Part shown: piece after piece, positions 53,485 to 62,301 of the stretch
Position numbering within the stretch: position 1 is the first letter of the stretch
How the letters are laid out: each line of letters opens with the position of its first letter
DNA from: an uncultured Mesonia sp.
Lineage (GTDB): Bacteria > Bacteroidota > Bacteroidia > Flavobacteriales > Flavobacteriaceae
DNA: 64,000 nt
Assembly: GCA_947494545.1 (NCBI GenBank)
Contig: CANLVH010000002.1
Location: 62,001 to 126,000, forward strand
Direction: 5' to 3'
Position numbers and translations under genes: made by a program
The notes under the pieces: model-generated
What the model saw: only the letters and a program-made list of their open reading frames with translations
Told to the model about the DNA's origin: nothing
Database searches by the model: none

Positions 53485-56046
53485 ATGGACGATAATTTTT
53501 CACCAAGAGTAAAAGATGTAATTACCTATAGTAAAGAAGAAGCTTTACGTTTGGGCCACGATTTTATTGGCACCGAGCATTTGGTACTTGGTCTTATACG
53601 CGATGGTAACGGTAAAGCAATAGATATACTAGATTCTTTAAATATAGATTTAGATCACCTTAGAAGGAAAGTAGAGATTCTTAGTCCGGCCAATCCGGAA
53701 TCTGCTAATCTTTCTAATGAAAAAAAGAATTTACATTTAACACGACAAGCAGAGCGAGCACTTAAAACTACGTTTTTAGAAGCCAAATTGTTTCAGAGTT
53801 CATCTATAAACACAGCACATTTATTATTGTGTATTTTACGGAATGAAAACGATCCTACTACAAAGTTGTTCAATAAACTGAATATAGATTACGATAATGT
53901 AAAAGGAGAGTTTAAAGCAATGATAACACAAGATGACGATTTTATAGATAGCCCTACCTCAGAATCTTTTTCTAATGAAGATTCGCCGTCTGGCGATGCT
54001 ACCAAAAATAACCCTTTTGGAAGTTCTCACGGTAAGAAAGGAAAAGGCAGCAAAAAATCTAAGACGCCGGTTTTAGATAATTTTGGTAGAGACTTAACCG
54101 CAATGGCAGACGAAGGTAAATTAGACCCTGTAGTTGGCCGTGAAAAAGAGATAGAGCGTGTTTCGCAAATCTTAAGTAGACGTAAAAAGAACAATCCGCT
54201 TCTAATTGGAGAACCGGGTGTAGGGAAAAGTGCTATTGCAGAAGGCTTAGCTTTACGGATTGTACAACGCAAAGTTTCTAGAATATTATTTGATAAACGC
54301 GTTGTAACTTTAGATTTGGCAAGCTTAGTAGCAGGAACTAAATACCGCGGACAGTTTGAAGAGCGTATGAAAGCTGTAATGAACGAGCTCGAAAAGAACG
54401 ACGATATAATTTTATTTATAGACGAAATTCATACTATTGTTGGTGCCGGTGGCGCCACGGGAAGTTTAGACGCCAGTAATATGTTTAAACCTGCATTAGC
54501 ACGGGGAGAACTGCAATGTATTGGAGCTACAACTTTAGACGAGTACAGACAACATATTGAAAAAGATGGCGCTTTAGAGCGACGTTTTCAAAAAGTTTTA
54601 ATAGAACCTACCAGCGTAGAACAGACTATTGAAATTTTAAACAACATTAAAGAAAAATATGAGTCACACCATAGTGTAGAATATACAAAAGCTGCTATCG
54701 AAGCTTGTGTAAAGTTGACTAATCGCTATATGTCTGAACGCTTTTTACCGGACAAAGCTATAGATGCTATGGATGAAGCAGGCTCGCGGGTACACATTAC
54801 CAATATAGATGTTCCTAAACGCGTACTAGATTTAGAACGCAAATTGGAAGAAGTTAGAGAAACCAAGAATTCTGTTGTTAAAAAACAGAAATATGAAGAG
54901 GCTGCTAAACTGCGTGATGATGAGAAAAATTTAGAAAAAGAACTAGAAGAAGCTCAACTTAAGTGGGAAGAAGAATCTAAAGAACATAAAGAAACCGTTA
55001 CCGAAGATAATGTAGCAGATGTTATCTCTATGATGACGGGAGTTCCTGTAAATAGAATTGCCCAAACCGAAAGTAATAAATTGGCAGAATTGCCCAACCG
55101 CATTAAAGGTAAAGTAATTGGCCAAGATGAAGCTGTTGGGAAAGTTGTAAAAGCTATACAACGTAACCGTGCGGGACTTAAAGATCCTAACAAACCAATT
55201 GGTTCGTTTATCTTTTTAGGACAAACCGGCGTAGGTAAAACACAGTTGGCAAAAGTATTAGCCAAGCAAATGTTTGACAACGAAGACACTTTAATTAGAA
55301 TAGATATGAGTGAATATATGGAGAAATTTGCTGTATCTAGGTTAATTGGAGCGCCTCCGGGATATGTTGGTTATGAAGAAGGTGGACAACTAACCGAAAA
55401 AGTTCGGCGTAAACCTTATGCAGTTGTTTTACTAGACGAGGTAGAAAAAGCCCACCCCGATGTTTTTAATATGCTTTTGCAGATTTTAGACGATGGCTAT
55501 ATAACCGATAGTTTAGGCAGAAAAATAGACTTTAGAAATACGGTTATAATAATGACTTCTAATATTGGAGCGCGAAAAATTAAAGATTTTGGTCAAGGAG
55601 TCGGTTTTGGAACCAAAGCAAGACAAGATCAAGCAGATGAAAATACGCGAAGTATTATAGAAAATGCTTTGAAAAAATCTTTTGCACCGGAGTTTTTAAA
55701 CCGTATTGACGATGTAGTGATTTTCAACTCTTTAGAGCGAGAGCATTTGCATAAGATTATAGATATTGAGTTAGAAAAATTATATGTTAGAATTGCAGAT
55801 TTAGGTTATAATTTAAAACTAACAGACGCTGCCAAAGATTATATAGCAGATAAAGGCTTTGATAGACAATATGGAGCCAGACCGCTAAAAAGAGCAATTC
55901 AGAAGTATGTAGAAGATGTTCTGGCCGAAAAAATTATCACCTCTAAAATTCAAGAGGGAGATAATATTATTATGGATCTAAAGAAAAAAGAAAATAAATT
56001 GACCGTAAAAATAGATAAACCTAAACCGGAGAAAAAAGAGTCTTAG
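53485..56046 (+). CDS. clpC: ATP-dependent Clp protease ATP-binding subunit ClpC
   Basis: 853 residues. Two N-terminal Clp repeats (1-145) are followed by a Gly/Ser/Lys-rich linker, AAA domain 1 with Walker A GEPGVGKS (about 242) and ILFIDEIHT, a UVR/middle-domain coil (about 460-505), and AAA domain 2 with GQTGVGKT (about 579) and [15 protein letters not shown]. The short middle domain marks ClpC rather than ClpB. It unfolds proteins for ClpP. It is monocistronic and has a real Shine-Dalgarno, so high translation is likely. Confidence 0.95.
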   Translation: MDDNFSPRVKDVITYSKEEALRLGHDFIGTEHLVLGLIRDGNGKAIDILDSLNIDLDHLRRKVEILSPANPESANLSNEKKNLHLTRQAERALKTTFLEAKLFQSSSINTAHLLLCILRNENDPTTKLFNKLNIDYDNVKGEFKAMITQDDDFIDSPTSESFSNEDSPSGDATKNNPFGSSHGKKGKGSKKSKTPVLDNFGRDLTAMADEGKLDPVVGREKEIERVSQILSRRKKNNPLLIGEPGVGKSAIAEGLALRIVQRKVSRILFDKRVVTLDLASLVAGTKYRGQFEERMKAVMNELEKNDDIILFIDEIHTIVGAGGATGSLDASNMFKPALARGELQCIGATTLDEYRQHIEKDGALERRFQKVLIEPTSVEQTIEILNNIKEKYESHHSVEYTKAAIEACVKLTNRYMSERFLPDKAIDAMDEAGSRVHITNIDVPKRVLDLERKLEEVRETKNSVVKKQKYEEAAKLRDDEKNLEKELEEAQLKWEEESKEHKETVTEDNVADVISMMTGVPVNRIAQTESNKLAELPNRIKGKVIGQDEAVGKVVKAIQRNRAGLKDPNKPIGSFIFLGQTGVGKTQLAKVLAKQMFDNEDTLIRIDMSEYMEKFAVSRLIGAPPGYVGYEEGGQLTEKVRRKPYAVVLLDEVEKAHPDVFNMLLQILDDGYITDSLGRKIDFRNTVIIMTSNIGARKIKDFGQGVGFGTKARQDQADENTRSIIENALKKSFAPEFLNRIDDVVIFNSLEREHLHKIIDIELEKLYVRIADLGYNLKLTDAAKDYIADKGFDRQYGARPLKRAIQKYVEDVLAEKIITSKIQEGDNIIMDLKKKENKLTVKIDKPKPEKKES

Positions 56047-56062
56047 GCTTAAATATTGAATA

Positions 56063-56190
56063 AAAAAAGTAGCTGTTTTCTACAGTGAGTTTTTACTACT
56101 CGTCTCCTTGAGCGCAGCGCGAAATGTTTTAATTTTGACGACTTCGCCTGAAATGACTTTAGTACTACTCCTTAAAACAGCTACTTTTTT
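56063..56190. repeat. Large inverted repeat with REP-like core between clpC and hutH
   Basis: AAAAAAGTAGCTGTTTT (56063-56079) is perfectly complementary to 56174-56190, a 17-bp stem enclosing 94 bases. On the minus strand the core contains GTCATTTC...GCGAAGTCG and CATTTCGCGCTGCGCTC. These resemble dispersed intergenic repeats of the GTCATTTCGAGCGAAGTCGAG kind that I know from Bacteroidota genomes. It sits between convergent gene ends, so it can also act as a terminator for both. Confidence 0.6.
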
Positions 56191-56216
56191 ATTTCCGTTT
56201 AACGGAAAACAACTTT

Positions 56217-57731
56217 CTAGCAAAAATAAAGCAAATCCTTATCTATTGAAAAATGGTTTAGAAATTCTTTTGCTTTCTCCATTTCTTCTGCCATTATCTT
56301 GTCTTGTTTTACTATAGGAACTTCTTTTCTAAAAGCTTTTACCATTTGCTCAATAAAATCAGAAGATTTTAAGGGTTCTCTATAATAAAGTGCTTGCGAA
56401 GCATTAAATAATTCTATAGCTAGAACTGTTTTTAAATTTTCTACTACCTTCAGTAACTTTGTAGCAGAATTTGCTCCCATACTCACATGGTCTTCTTGTC
56501 CGTTAGAAGACACAATAGAGTCTATACTTGCCGGTGTACATAATTGCTTGTTCTGACTTACAATACTTGCAGCAGTATATTGCGGAATCATAAACCCGTT
56601 GTTTAATCCTGGGTCATTTACCAAAAACATTGGTAAATTACGTAAACCGGAAACCAATTGATAAATTCTTCTTTCTGAGATATTTGCTAATTCTGAAACT
56701 GCAATGGCCAGATAATCCATACCCAAAGCCAAAGGTTGGCCGTGAAAATTACCACCAGAAATAATTTTATCTTCGTCTACAAAAATATTCGGATTATCTG
56801 TAACGCTATTTATTTCTGTTTTTACCGTTTGATGAACAAATTTAAGCGTCTCTTTTGATGCGCCGTGCACTTGCGGAATACATCTAAACGAATACGGATC
56901 TTGCACATGAGCTTTTGCTTGTTCTATAATCTGACTTCCTTCTAGAAAATCGCAAATTCTTTGAGCGGTTTTAATTTGTCCTCTGTGCGGCCTTACTTCG
57001 TGCACCAAGGCATCGTAAGGCGATAAATTACAATCAAAAGCATCTATACTTACGGCACTAATAGCATCTGCTAAATAAGAAAGTTTATGCGTTTCTAATA
57101 AAGCGTAAACCGCATGAGCACTCATAAATTGTGTTCCGTTAAGTAAAGCTAAACCTTCCTTAGATTGTAACTGAATGGGTTGCCAATCTAATTTTTTAAG
57201 AACTTTATCGCTAGCTACAATTTCACCTTCAAAATATACTTCTCCTTTTCCCAGTAATGGCAAAGCCAAATGTGCCAAAGGCGCTAAATCTCCCGACGCT
57301 CCTAAAGAGCCTTGTTCGTAAACAACCGGTAAAACATCGTTATTAAAGAAATCTATCAGACGTTTTACCACTTCTAAAGAAACACCGGAATGCCCGTAGC
57401 TAAGCGACTGTATTTTAAGCAAAAGCATAATTTTTACAATCTCGGGTTTAATTTTTTCGCCGGTGCCACAAGCGTGCGAGATTACCAGGTTTTCTTGCAA
57501 TTGCGTAAGTTTATCTGTAGAGATTTTTACATTGCACAAAGAGCCGAAACCTGTATTAATTCCGTAAAAAGGTTCTTTAGAGTTTTTTATTTTTTCATCT
57601 AAATATTTTCTACTTTTTTTTATGCTTGCAGTAGCTTCTTCGCTAAGTTTAAGCTTTTGTTTTTCTAATAAAATTTCTTGAATATGCTGTAAATCCAGCA
57701 CGTCTTTACTTATATAATGTGAATTGGGCAT
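56217..57731 (-). CDS. hutH: Histidine ammonia-lyase
   Basis: 504 residues, full length. The autocatalytic MIO prosthetic group forms from Ala145-Ser146-Gly147 in GSLGASGDLAPLAHL. YGINTGFGSL and the selectivity stretch NLVISHACGTGE (Ser85-His86) fit histidine lyases. Tyrosine lyases of the Rhodobacter type have His-Leu there, but some flavobacterial tyrosine lyases also keep Ser-His, so a second activity cannot be excluded. It converts L-histidine to urocanate. No hutU, hutI or hutG is nearby. It follows nnrDE on the same strand after a hairpin. Confidence 0.88.
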   Translation of the reverse strand: MPNSHYISKDVLDLQHIQEILLEKQKLKLSEEATASIKKSRKYLDEKIKNSKEPFYGINTGFGSLCNVKISTDKLTQLQENLVISHACGTGEKIKPEIVKIMLLLKIQSLSYGHSGVSLEVVKRLIDFFNNDVLPVVYEQGSLGASGDLAPLAHLALPLLGKGEVYFEGEIVASDKVLKKLDWQPIQLQSKEGLALLNGTQFMSAHAVYALLETHKLSYLADAISAVSIDAFDCNLSPYDALVHEVRPHRGQIKTAQRICDFLEGSQIIEQAKAHVQDPYSFRCIPQVHGASKETLKFVHQTVKTEINSVTDNPNIFVDEDKIISGGNFHGQPLALGMDYLAIAVSELANISERRIYQLVSGLRNLPMFLVNDPGLNNGFMIPQYTAASIVSQNKQLCTPASIDSIVSSNGQEDHVSMGANSATKLLKVVENLKTVLAIELFNASQALYYREPLKSSDFIEQMVKAFRKEVPIVKQDKIMAEEMEKAKEFLNHFSIDKDLLYFC

Positions 57732-57763
57732 TTTTGGAATAATTTCAATTTTTAAAAGCCCTC

Positions 57764-57800
57764 AAAAGTGGAAATAAGTCTTATTATTTCCAAATCTTTT
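57764..57800 (-). terminator. Hairpin between nnrDE and hutH
   Basis: AAAAG-TGGAAATAA-GTCTTA-TTATTTCCA-AAT-CTTTT forms a 9-bp AT-rich stem with extra outer pairing. It lies in the 77-base gap just after the nnrDE stop. The T tract on the minus strand is short, so termination may be partial. Confidence 0.4.
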
Positions 57801-57808
57801 AGGGTTTA

Positions 57809-59323
57809 TTACTGGTTATTTTCAAACAAAGACTGAAAAGATTTTCCTAAGTTAGCTATAACATCACCTGCAATCATTGCTTCAAAACTGTGAACTTTAG
57901 CGGCTTCATCGCCGGCTTTCCCGTGCAAATAAATACCAAATACCGTCGCAATATCCGGCGAATATCCTTGAGCCAGCAAACCGCCAATAACTCCCGTAAG
58001 CACATCGCCGCTGCCGGCAGTTGCCATTCCCGGATTACCGCTGGTATTTACATACATTTTTTGGTTGCTAATACTTATGGTGTTTGCACCTTTAATTACC
58101 AAAATTATACTGTATTTTTCTGCAAAAGCCTTGGCTTTTTCCAGTTTATCAAAATCGTCTTCCCACTCGCCTATCAATCGTTTTAATTCTCCGGGATGCG
58201 GGGTTAAAATACTGTCTTTTGGTAATAGGTCTAACAATTCTTTGTTTTCTGCCAAAATATTGAGGCCATCTGCATCTATTAAAAACTTGCTTTTTTGTGT
58301 TTTTAGTAAATTTTTGAGGAAAGCAACGGTTTCTTTTTTCGTATCTGCACCAATACCAAAACAAATAACATTTGGTTTAAACTCTAATTGCGTTGGTGCT
58401 AAATAATTTTCTGTTTCTGAGCTTATAGTCATTGCCTCTGGTACGCTGCTCTGTAAAATTTCATAACCGCAATTAGGTATTAAAGCGGTTACTTTTCCGG
58501 CGCCAGACCGTAAAGCAGCTTTTGTACTCAAACAAACGCTACCCATTTTGCCATAACTACCGCCAACCACCAAACAATGCCCAAAGGTGCCTTTGTGCGC
58601 ATATTTTTGTCGCGGCCTATAGAGATTAGTAACTTCTCGCGGTGTTATTAAAATTGCTTCGGTTGGGGTTTCTGCAATAAATTTTTCATCTAAGCCTATT
58701 GGTATTATTTGCAGATTACCACAATAATTAGCAGTTTCCGGCAAAAAGAAAATTAGTTTCGGTAATTGAAAAGATACCGTTGTATTTGCTATTAGAATGC
58801 CATCTTTATCTTTTGGCACCGCATCTAGATAAAGCCCCGAAGGTATATCTATAGCAACTACGTAAGCTTTAGACTGGTTTATTTTTTTTATAAAATCTTT
58901 AAGCCATTTTTCCGGCGGGCGGTTTAGACCAATTCCAAAAATAGCATCTATTACAATTTGGTTTGCTTTAAAATCAGGAAAATCAGAGTCTTTATTAATA
59001 AAGTTTGGCCAGACGTCTTTTTGTTTTAACTTATCTAAATTATGCAAAAAATCATCGGAGCGCTTTTCGCTAAAGTTTACGATAAATACCTCTACTTTAT
59101 AATTTTCGTTTAAGAGCATTCTGGCAATTGCCAAGCCATCTCCCCCATTATTTCCCACGCCACATAAAATATTAATTACCGGAGTGTTTTCCGGTAAGTT
59201 TTTCTTTAACCACTTAAAAACTTGCGTTGCTGCACGCTCCATCAAAACCTCGCTGGTAATATTTTGGTTTTTTATGGTTTGCTTATCGGCATCGTAAATA
59301 TTTTGTTTCGAAAAAATTTTCAT
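57809..59323 (-). CDS. nnr: Bifunctional NAD(P)H-hydrate repair enzyme (epimerase + dehydratase)
   Basis: 504 residues. The N-terminal YjeF_N epimerase domain (about 1-215) contains CGVGNNGGDGLAIARML and IDAIFGIGLNRPP. The C-terminal YjeF/CARKD dehydratase domain (about 230-495) contains HKGTFGHCLVVGGSYGKMG, the ILTPHPGEL motif and the catalytic Asp of GSGDVLTGVIGG. It epimerises and dehydrates damaged NAD(P)H hydrates with ADP or ATP. It is divergent from gcvT across a 369-base gap. Confidence 0.95.
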   Translation of the reverse strand: MKIFSKQNIYDADKQTIKNQNITSEVLMERAATQVFKWLKKNLPENTPVINILCGVGNNGGDGLAIARMLLNENYKVEVFIVNFSEKRSDDFLHNLDKLKQKDVWPNFINKDSDFPDFKANQIVIDAIFGIGLNRPPEKWLKDFIKKINQSKAYVVAIDIPSGLYLDAVPKDKDGILIANTTVSFQLPKLIFFLPETANYCGNLQIIPIGLDEKFIAETPTEAILITPREVTNLYRPRQKYAHKGTFGHCLVVGGSYGKMGSVCLSTKAALRSGAGKVTALIPNCGYEILQSSVPEAMTISSETENYLAPTQLEFKPNVICFGIGADTKKETVAFLKNLLKTQKSKFLIDADGLNILAENKELLDLLPKDSILTPHPGELKRLIGEWEDDFDKLEKAKAFAEKYSIILVIKGANTISISNQKMYVNTSGNPGMATAGSGDVLTGVIGGLLAQGYSPDIATVFGIYLHGKAGDEAAKVHSFEAMIAGDVIANLGKSFQSLFENNQ

Positions 59324-59692
59324 ACGAACTGGATTTACTGCTAAAGTTAAAGAAAATATCTAATCTTAGCTCTTTGTACAAGCTGAATTTTTGCTATATA
59401 CTGAATTCAAACGCTTTGTGATTTAGAATTTTAATTTTATGCGCAATTTATAATTCCGTAAAGAAAGAGCAATACACATTTCTTAAATTTCACTTTACGG
59501 AAGTTATTAAGGCTAGGGAAATGTAAATAAGAAATAATTTCTAAAAAGTAATAAAAAAATATTTTTCGTCACGTTATTTTTAAATTTGGTTCAGTTTACC
59601 AATCGTGCTATTTATTATGCCGGCCGAAAAACCCTTGTTTACTTTTATTCTCCCTAAATTTTGAATATTTTTGCAGACCTTAAACTATAAGT
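59324..59692. promoter_or_regulatory. 369-base divergent intergenic region with a TTCCGTAAAG dyad
   Basis: No coding frame is supported here. It contains TTCCGTAAAG at 59454-59463 and its inverse CTTTACGGAA at 59493-59502, a 10-bp inverted pair 29 bases apart, and a -7 box for gcvT at 59666-59673. It must hold promoters for both nnrDE and gcvT. I looked for a glycine riboswitch and saw no convincing aptamer. Confidence 0.5.
59666..59673 (+). promoter_or_regulatory. Candidate -7 box TATTTTTG for gcvT
   Basis: It matches TAnnTTTG and lies 19 bases before the ATG. No well-spaced -33 box is visible. Confidence 0.35.
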
Positions 59693-60778
59693 ATGAAAAA
59701 CACAGCACTTACTAAAATACATAAAGAATTAGGAGCCAAAATTGTTCCGTTTGCCGGTTATAATATGCCTGTTTCTTACGAAGGTGTAAATATTGAACAT
59801 CAAACCGTTAGAGATAAATTAGGCGTTTTTGATGTTTCGCATATGGGAGAATTTTTAATCTCCGGTCCCAATGCTTTAGAATTGATTCAGAAAATAAGCT
59901 CTAACGATGCTTCTAAACTAAAAGACGGGAAAGCACAATATACTTATTTACCTAATAAAACGGGCGGCATTGTAGACGATTTGATTATTTACCGAATGAA
60001 CGAAGAAAAATATCTTTTGGTGGTAAATGCGGCTAATATTGATAAAGATTGGAACTGGATTTCTGAAAATAATACTGTAAACGCAGACATAAAAGACCTT
60101 TCTGAAGAATATGCTTTATTGGCCATACAAGGTCCAAAAGCTATTGAAGCTATGCAAAGCTTGACCGAGGTTGATTTAAAAGCCATTAAATTTTACAATT
60201 TTGAAATTGGTAAATTTGCCGGTCAAGAACACGTAATTATTTCGGCTACTGGTTATACGGGCAGCGGCGGTTTTGAAATTTATTGCAAACAAGACCAAGT
60301 AGAAGCTATTTGGAAAAAAGTTTTAGAAGCCGGAGAAGATTATGGTATCAAACCAATTGGTTTGGCAGCTCGTGATACTTTGCGTTTAGAAATGGGTTTC
60401 TGCCTTTACGGAAACGATATTGACGAAGAAACCTCTCCTATTGAAGCCGGTTTGGGATGGATAACCAAATTCAGTAAAGATTTTATAAACGCTGAAGCTT
60501 TAAAAAAGGAAAAAGAAGAAGGACCAAAACGTAAATTAGTTGGTTTTGAACTTACCCAAAAAGGAATTCCCCGTAAGGGATATGCCATAAAAAACAAAGA
60601 AGGCGAAGAAATTGGCGAAGTAACTTCCGGAACAATGTCTCCTTCTACCGGCAAAGCTATTGGTTTGGGTTACGTAAAAACCCCATATAGCAAAAAAGGC
60701 GAAGAAATTAGCATACAAATTAGAAAAAAAGAAGTAGAGGCTGTTGTGGTGAAACCACCTTTTTATAAAGGCGAATAA
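59693..60778 (+). CDS. gcvT: Glycine cleavage system aminomethyltransferase (T protein)
   Basis: 361 residues, full length. GcvT takes the aminomethyl group from the H protein and passes methylene to tetrahydrofolate. [10 protein letters not shown] near the N-terminus, the folate-site [13 protein letters not shown] and the [16 protein letters not shown] stretch, with the catalytic Asp of ARDT, are present. gcvH and gcvP are not in the window. A good terminator follows. Confidence 0.95.
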   Translation: MKNTALTKIHKELGAKIVPFAGYNMPVSYEGVNIEHQTVRDKLGVFDVSHMGEFLISGPNALELIQKISSNDASKLKDGKAQYTYLPNKTGGIVDDLIIYRMNEEKYLLVVNAANIDKDWNWISENNTVNADIKDLSEEYALLAIQGPKAIEAMQSLTEVDLKAIKFYNFEIGKFAGQEHVIISATGYTGSGGFEIYCKQDQVEAIWKKVLEAGEDYGIKPIGLAARDTLRLEMGFCLYGNDIDEETSPIEAGLGWITKFSKDFINAEALKKEKEEGPKRKLVGFELTQKGIPRKGYAIKNKEGEEIGEVTSGTMSPSTGKAIGLGYVKTPYSKKGEEISIQIRKKEVEAVVVKPPFYKGE

Positions 60779-60785
60779 AATTTAT

Positions 60786-60829
60786 AAACCGTCTTGAAAT
60801 TTATAATTTTTAAGACGGTTTTGTTTTTT
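60786..60829 (+). terminator. Rho-independent terminator of gcvT
   Basis: AAACCGTCTT (60786-60795) pairs with AAGACGGTTT (60812-60821), a 10-bp stem with a 16-base loop, followed by TGTTTTTT. It begins 8 bases after the stop codon. Confidence 0.8.
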
Positions 60830-60967
60830 ACAATAATTGATAATTCTCGTTTATTTTACAGCTTCTTTAAAAATAAAACCAACTTAAAAACGTTATTTCT
60901 TACTTTACTAACCAAGCAATAAGAAAACTTCACAAAATTATTTCAGTAAAGTTTAAAAAACCCTTTT

Positions 60968-61798
60968 ATTAAAAAATCAAAGAAAATACTTATTCTAGGC
61001 GGCAGCGGCTTTTTAGGCAATGCAGCCTATAAAGAACTGTCTGGTTATTTTAATGTGGCCGCCACCTATTGCACCCCAAATTCTAAATTTGAAGAGAATG
61101 GCGATTTTCACCATTGGGATATGCAAACCGAAAGTATTTTGCATTTACTGGAAAACCTAAAACCAGATATAATTGTTTCTTGCTTACGCGGAAATTTTGA
61201 ATTGCAATTGCACGTACATTTTGAGATTATACATTACCTGCTGAAAAATTCTTGTAAACTGCTTTTTCTTTCCGGGGCCAATGTATTTGATGCTTTTACC
61301 AACTTTCCTTCATACGAATATGATAAAACCCTTTCTATGAGTATTTACGGAAGGTTTAAGATAAAGATAGAAAATGCACTTTTACGCCTACCCAACCATA
61401 AATATGCTATTTTACGGCTTCCTATGGTTTTTGGAGCCAAATCTCCGCGTATAAAAGAAATTAAACAACTTTATAAAGTTAACGAAGCTATTGAGGTTTT
61501 TCCTAATGTAGTGACTAATGCCACCAGCGTAGATAAATTTACCCAACAACTGCATTATATTATTAATAGGAATAAAACCGGTGTTTTTCATTTGGGGAGT
61601 TCAGATTTAATTCACCAAAACGAGTTGATTGAAGAAATTTGCGAGGCTTTACAATTAGAAAAACCTTTGCTAAAAAAAGTCTACAGTTCCAACAACGACA
61701 GGTTTTTGGCCATTTTACCCAAAGACAATTTGTTACCACCAAATTTACGCGTTTTTATTACCGATGTAATAGAAAATTGTGTTGCGCAAAAACGTTAA
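60968..61798 (+). CDS. NAD-dependent epimerase/dehydratase-like (dTDP-4-dehydrorhamnose reductase-like) protein with a non-standard start
   Basis: About 276 residues from ATT at 60968. The Rossmann motif GGSGFLG (nt 60998-61018) is encoded upstream of the first standard start (GTG, 61055), and a start there would remove the NAD-binding loop. No ATG, GTG or TTG lies between the in-frame stop at 60947 and that motif; ATT followed by AAA AAA is the best position. The rest resembles RfbD/SDR extended proteins (LSGANVFDAFTNFPSYEYDKT, YAILRLPMVFGAKSPR, VFHLGSSDLIHQNELI). The YxxxK of active SDRs is not clear. It may be a real ATT-start gene or a decayed start. Confidence 0.7.
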   Translation: MKKSKKILILGGSGFLGNAAYKELSGYFNVAATYCTPNSKFEENGDFHHWDMQTESILHLLENLKPDIIVSCLRGNFELQLHVHFEIIHYLLKNSCKLLFLSGANVFDAFTNFPSYEYDKTLSMSIYGRFKIKIENALLRLPNHKYAILRLPMVFGAKSPRIKEIKQLYKVNEAIEVFPNVVTNATSVDKFTQQLHYIINRNKTGVFHLGSSDLIHQNELIEEICEALQLEKPLLKKVYSSNNDRFLAILPKDNLLPPNLRVFITDVIENCVAQKR

Positions 61799-61870
61799 TT
61801 TAGTATTAAATAAAAAGGTTGACCGCGTGCAAGGCAGCAATAATTCTTACCTTAAAAACAAAAATTAACT

Positions 61871-62158
61871 ATGAGTACTTTAAGCGAAAAAGAAATAAAC
61901 GACAAACTAAAAGATTTAGACGGTTGGCAGTTCAACGATAACGCAATACACACCAAGTTAGAGTTTGAAGATTTTAAAGAAACCTTTAGCATTATGACGC
62001 GTATAGCTTTTGAGGCAGAAGCGCAACAACACCATCCGGAATGGACAAATGTTTACAATACTTTAAGTATTAGCCTAACCAGTCACGATGCAGGCGGCGT
62101 TACGGAAAAAGATTTTAAAATGGCAAAAACCATTGAATCTATTATAGATACCGAATAA
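61871..62158 (+). CDS. 4a-hydroxytetrahydrobiopterin dehydratase (pterin-4a-carbinolamine dehydratase)
   Basis: 95 residues, the standard length for PCD/PhhB. The catalytic segment AEAQQHHPEWTNVYNTL, with the paired His of HHPEW, and the later TSHDAGGVTEKD are characteristic. It recycles the pterin cofactor after aromatic amino-acid hydroxylation. No hydroxylase is nearby. It lies 72 bases after the epimerase-like gene and is followed by a terminator. Confidence 0.95.
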   Translation: MSTLSEKEINDKLKDLDGWQFNDNAIHTKLEFEDFKETFSIMTRIAFEAEAQQHHPEWTNVYNTLSISLTSHDAGGVTEKDFKMAKTIESIIDTE

Positions 62159-62233
62159 AAGTCATTTTTTTGAAATAAAAACAGAAACTTAAAAAGTTAC
62201 TTTAGCTTAGACTGTTTTTAAAGAATTATTGTT

Positions 62234-62274
62234 AAAAAAGCGTTTGGAAAAATATATTCCTAAACGCTTTTTTT
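62234..62274 (+). terminator. Terminator between the pterin dehydratase gene and yebC
   Basis: AAAAAAGCGTTTGGAA pairs with TTCCTAAACGCTTTTTT (one bulged base) around a short AT loop, ending in a T run. Confidence 0.75.
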
Positions 62275-62301
62275 ATATTTTTACCGACAAAATATTTTAC
62301 T

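Larger units (their letters stand above)
2674..61352. repeat. Dispersed over-represented word TTCCGTAAA(G) / (C)TTTACGGAA, 27 copies
   Basis: First bases of the 20 exact 10-mers: 2674, 5076, 9187, 10586, 13131, 23808, 24038, 27380, 30204, 31096, 34835, 35887, 36556, 36868, 40540, 43968, 46702, 59454, 59493, 60404. Seven more match only the 9-mer: 22521, 34943, 37767, 38924, 53835, 57560, 61344. Sixteen read TTCCGTAAA on the plus strand and eleven on the minus. Twenty-four are in genes, in differing codon phases (LYG in gcvT, FTE in aroC and tamB, LRK in tsaD, FRK in rsmE, SVK in the GH3 gene), and three are intergenic. I counted by eye. Confidence 0.8.

Noticed and set aside
56217-57731. The ammonia-lyase as the tyrosine ammonia-lyase of the polyene cluster
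   Set aside because: It lies about 7 kb outside the operon behind gyrA and clpC, and its sequence (YGINTGFGSLCNV, ISHACGTGE) fits HutH. Dual use is possible but unsupported.
59324-59692. Glycine riboswitch upstream of gcvT
   Set aside because: I could not find the conserved aptamer pairings; the region is AT-rich with only the motif dyad and a -7 box.
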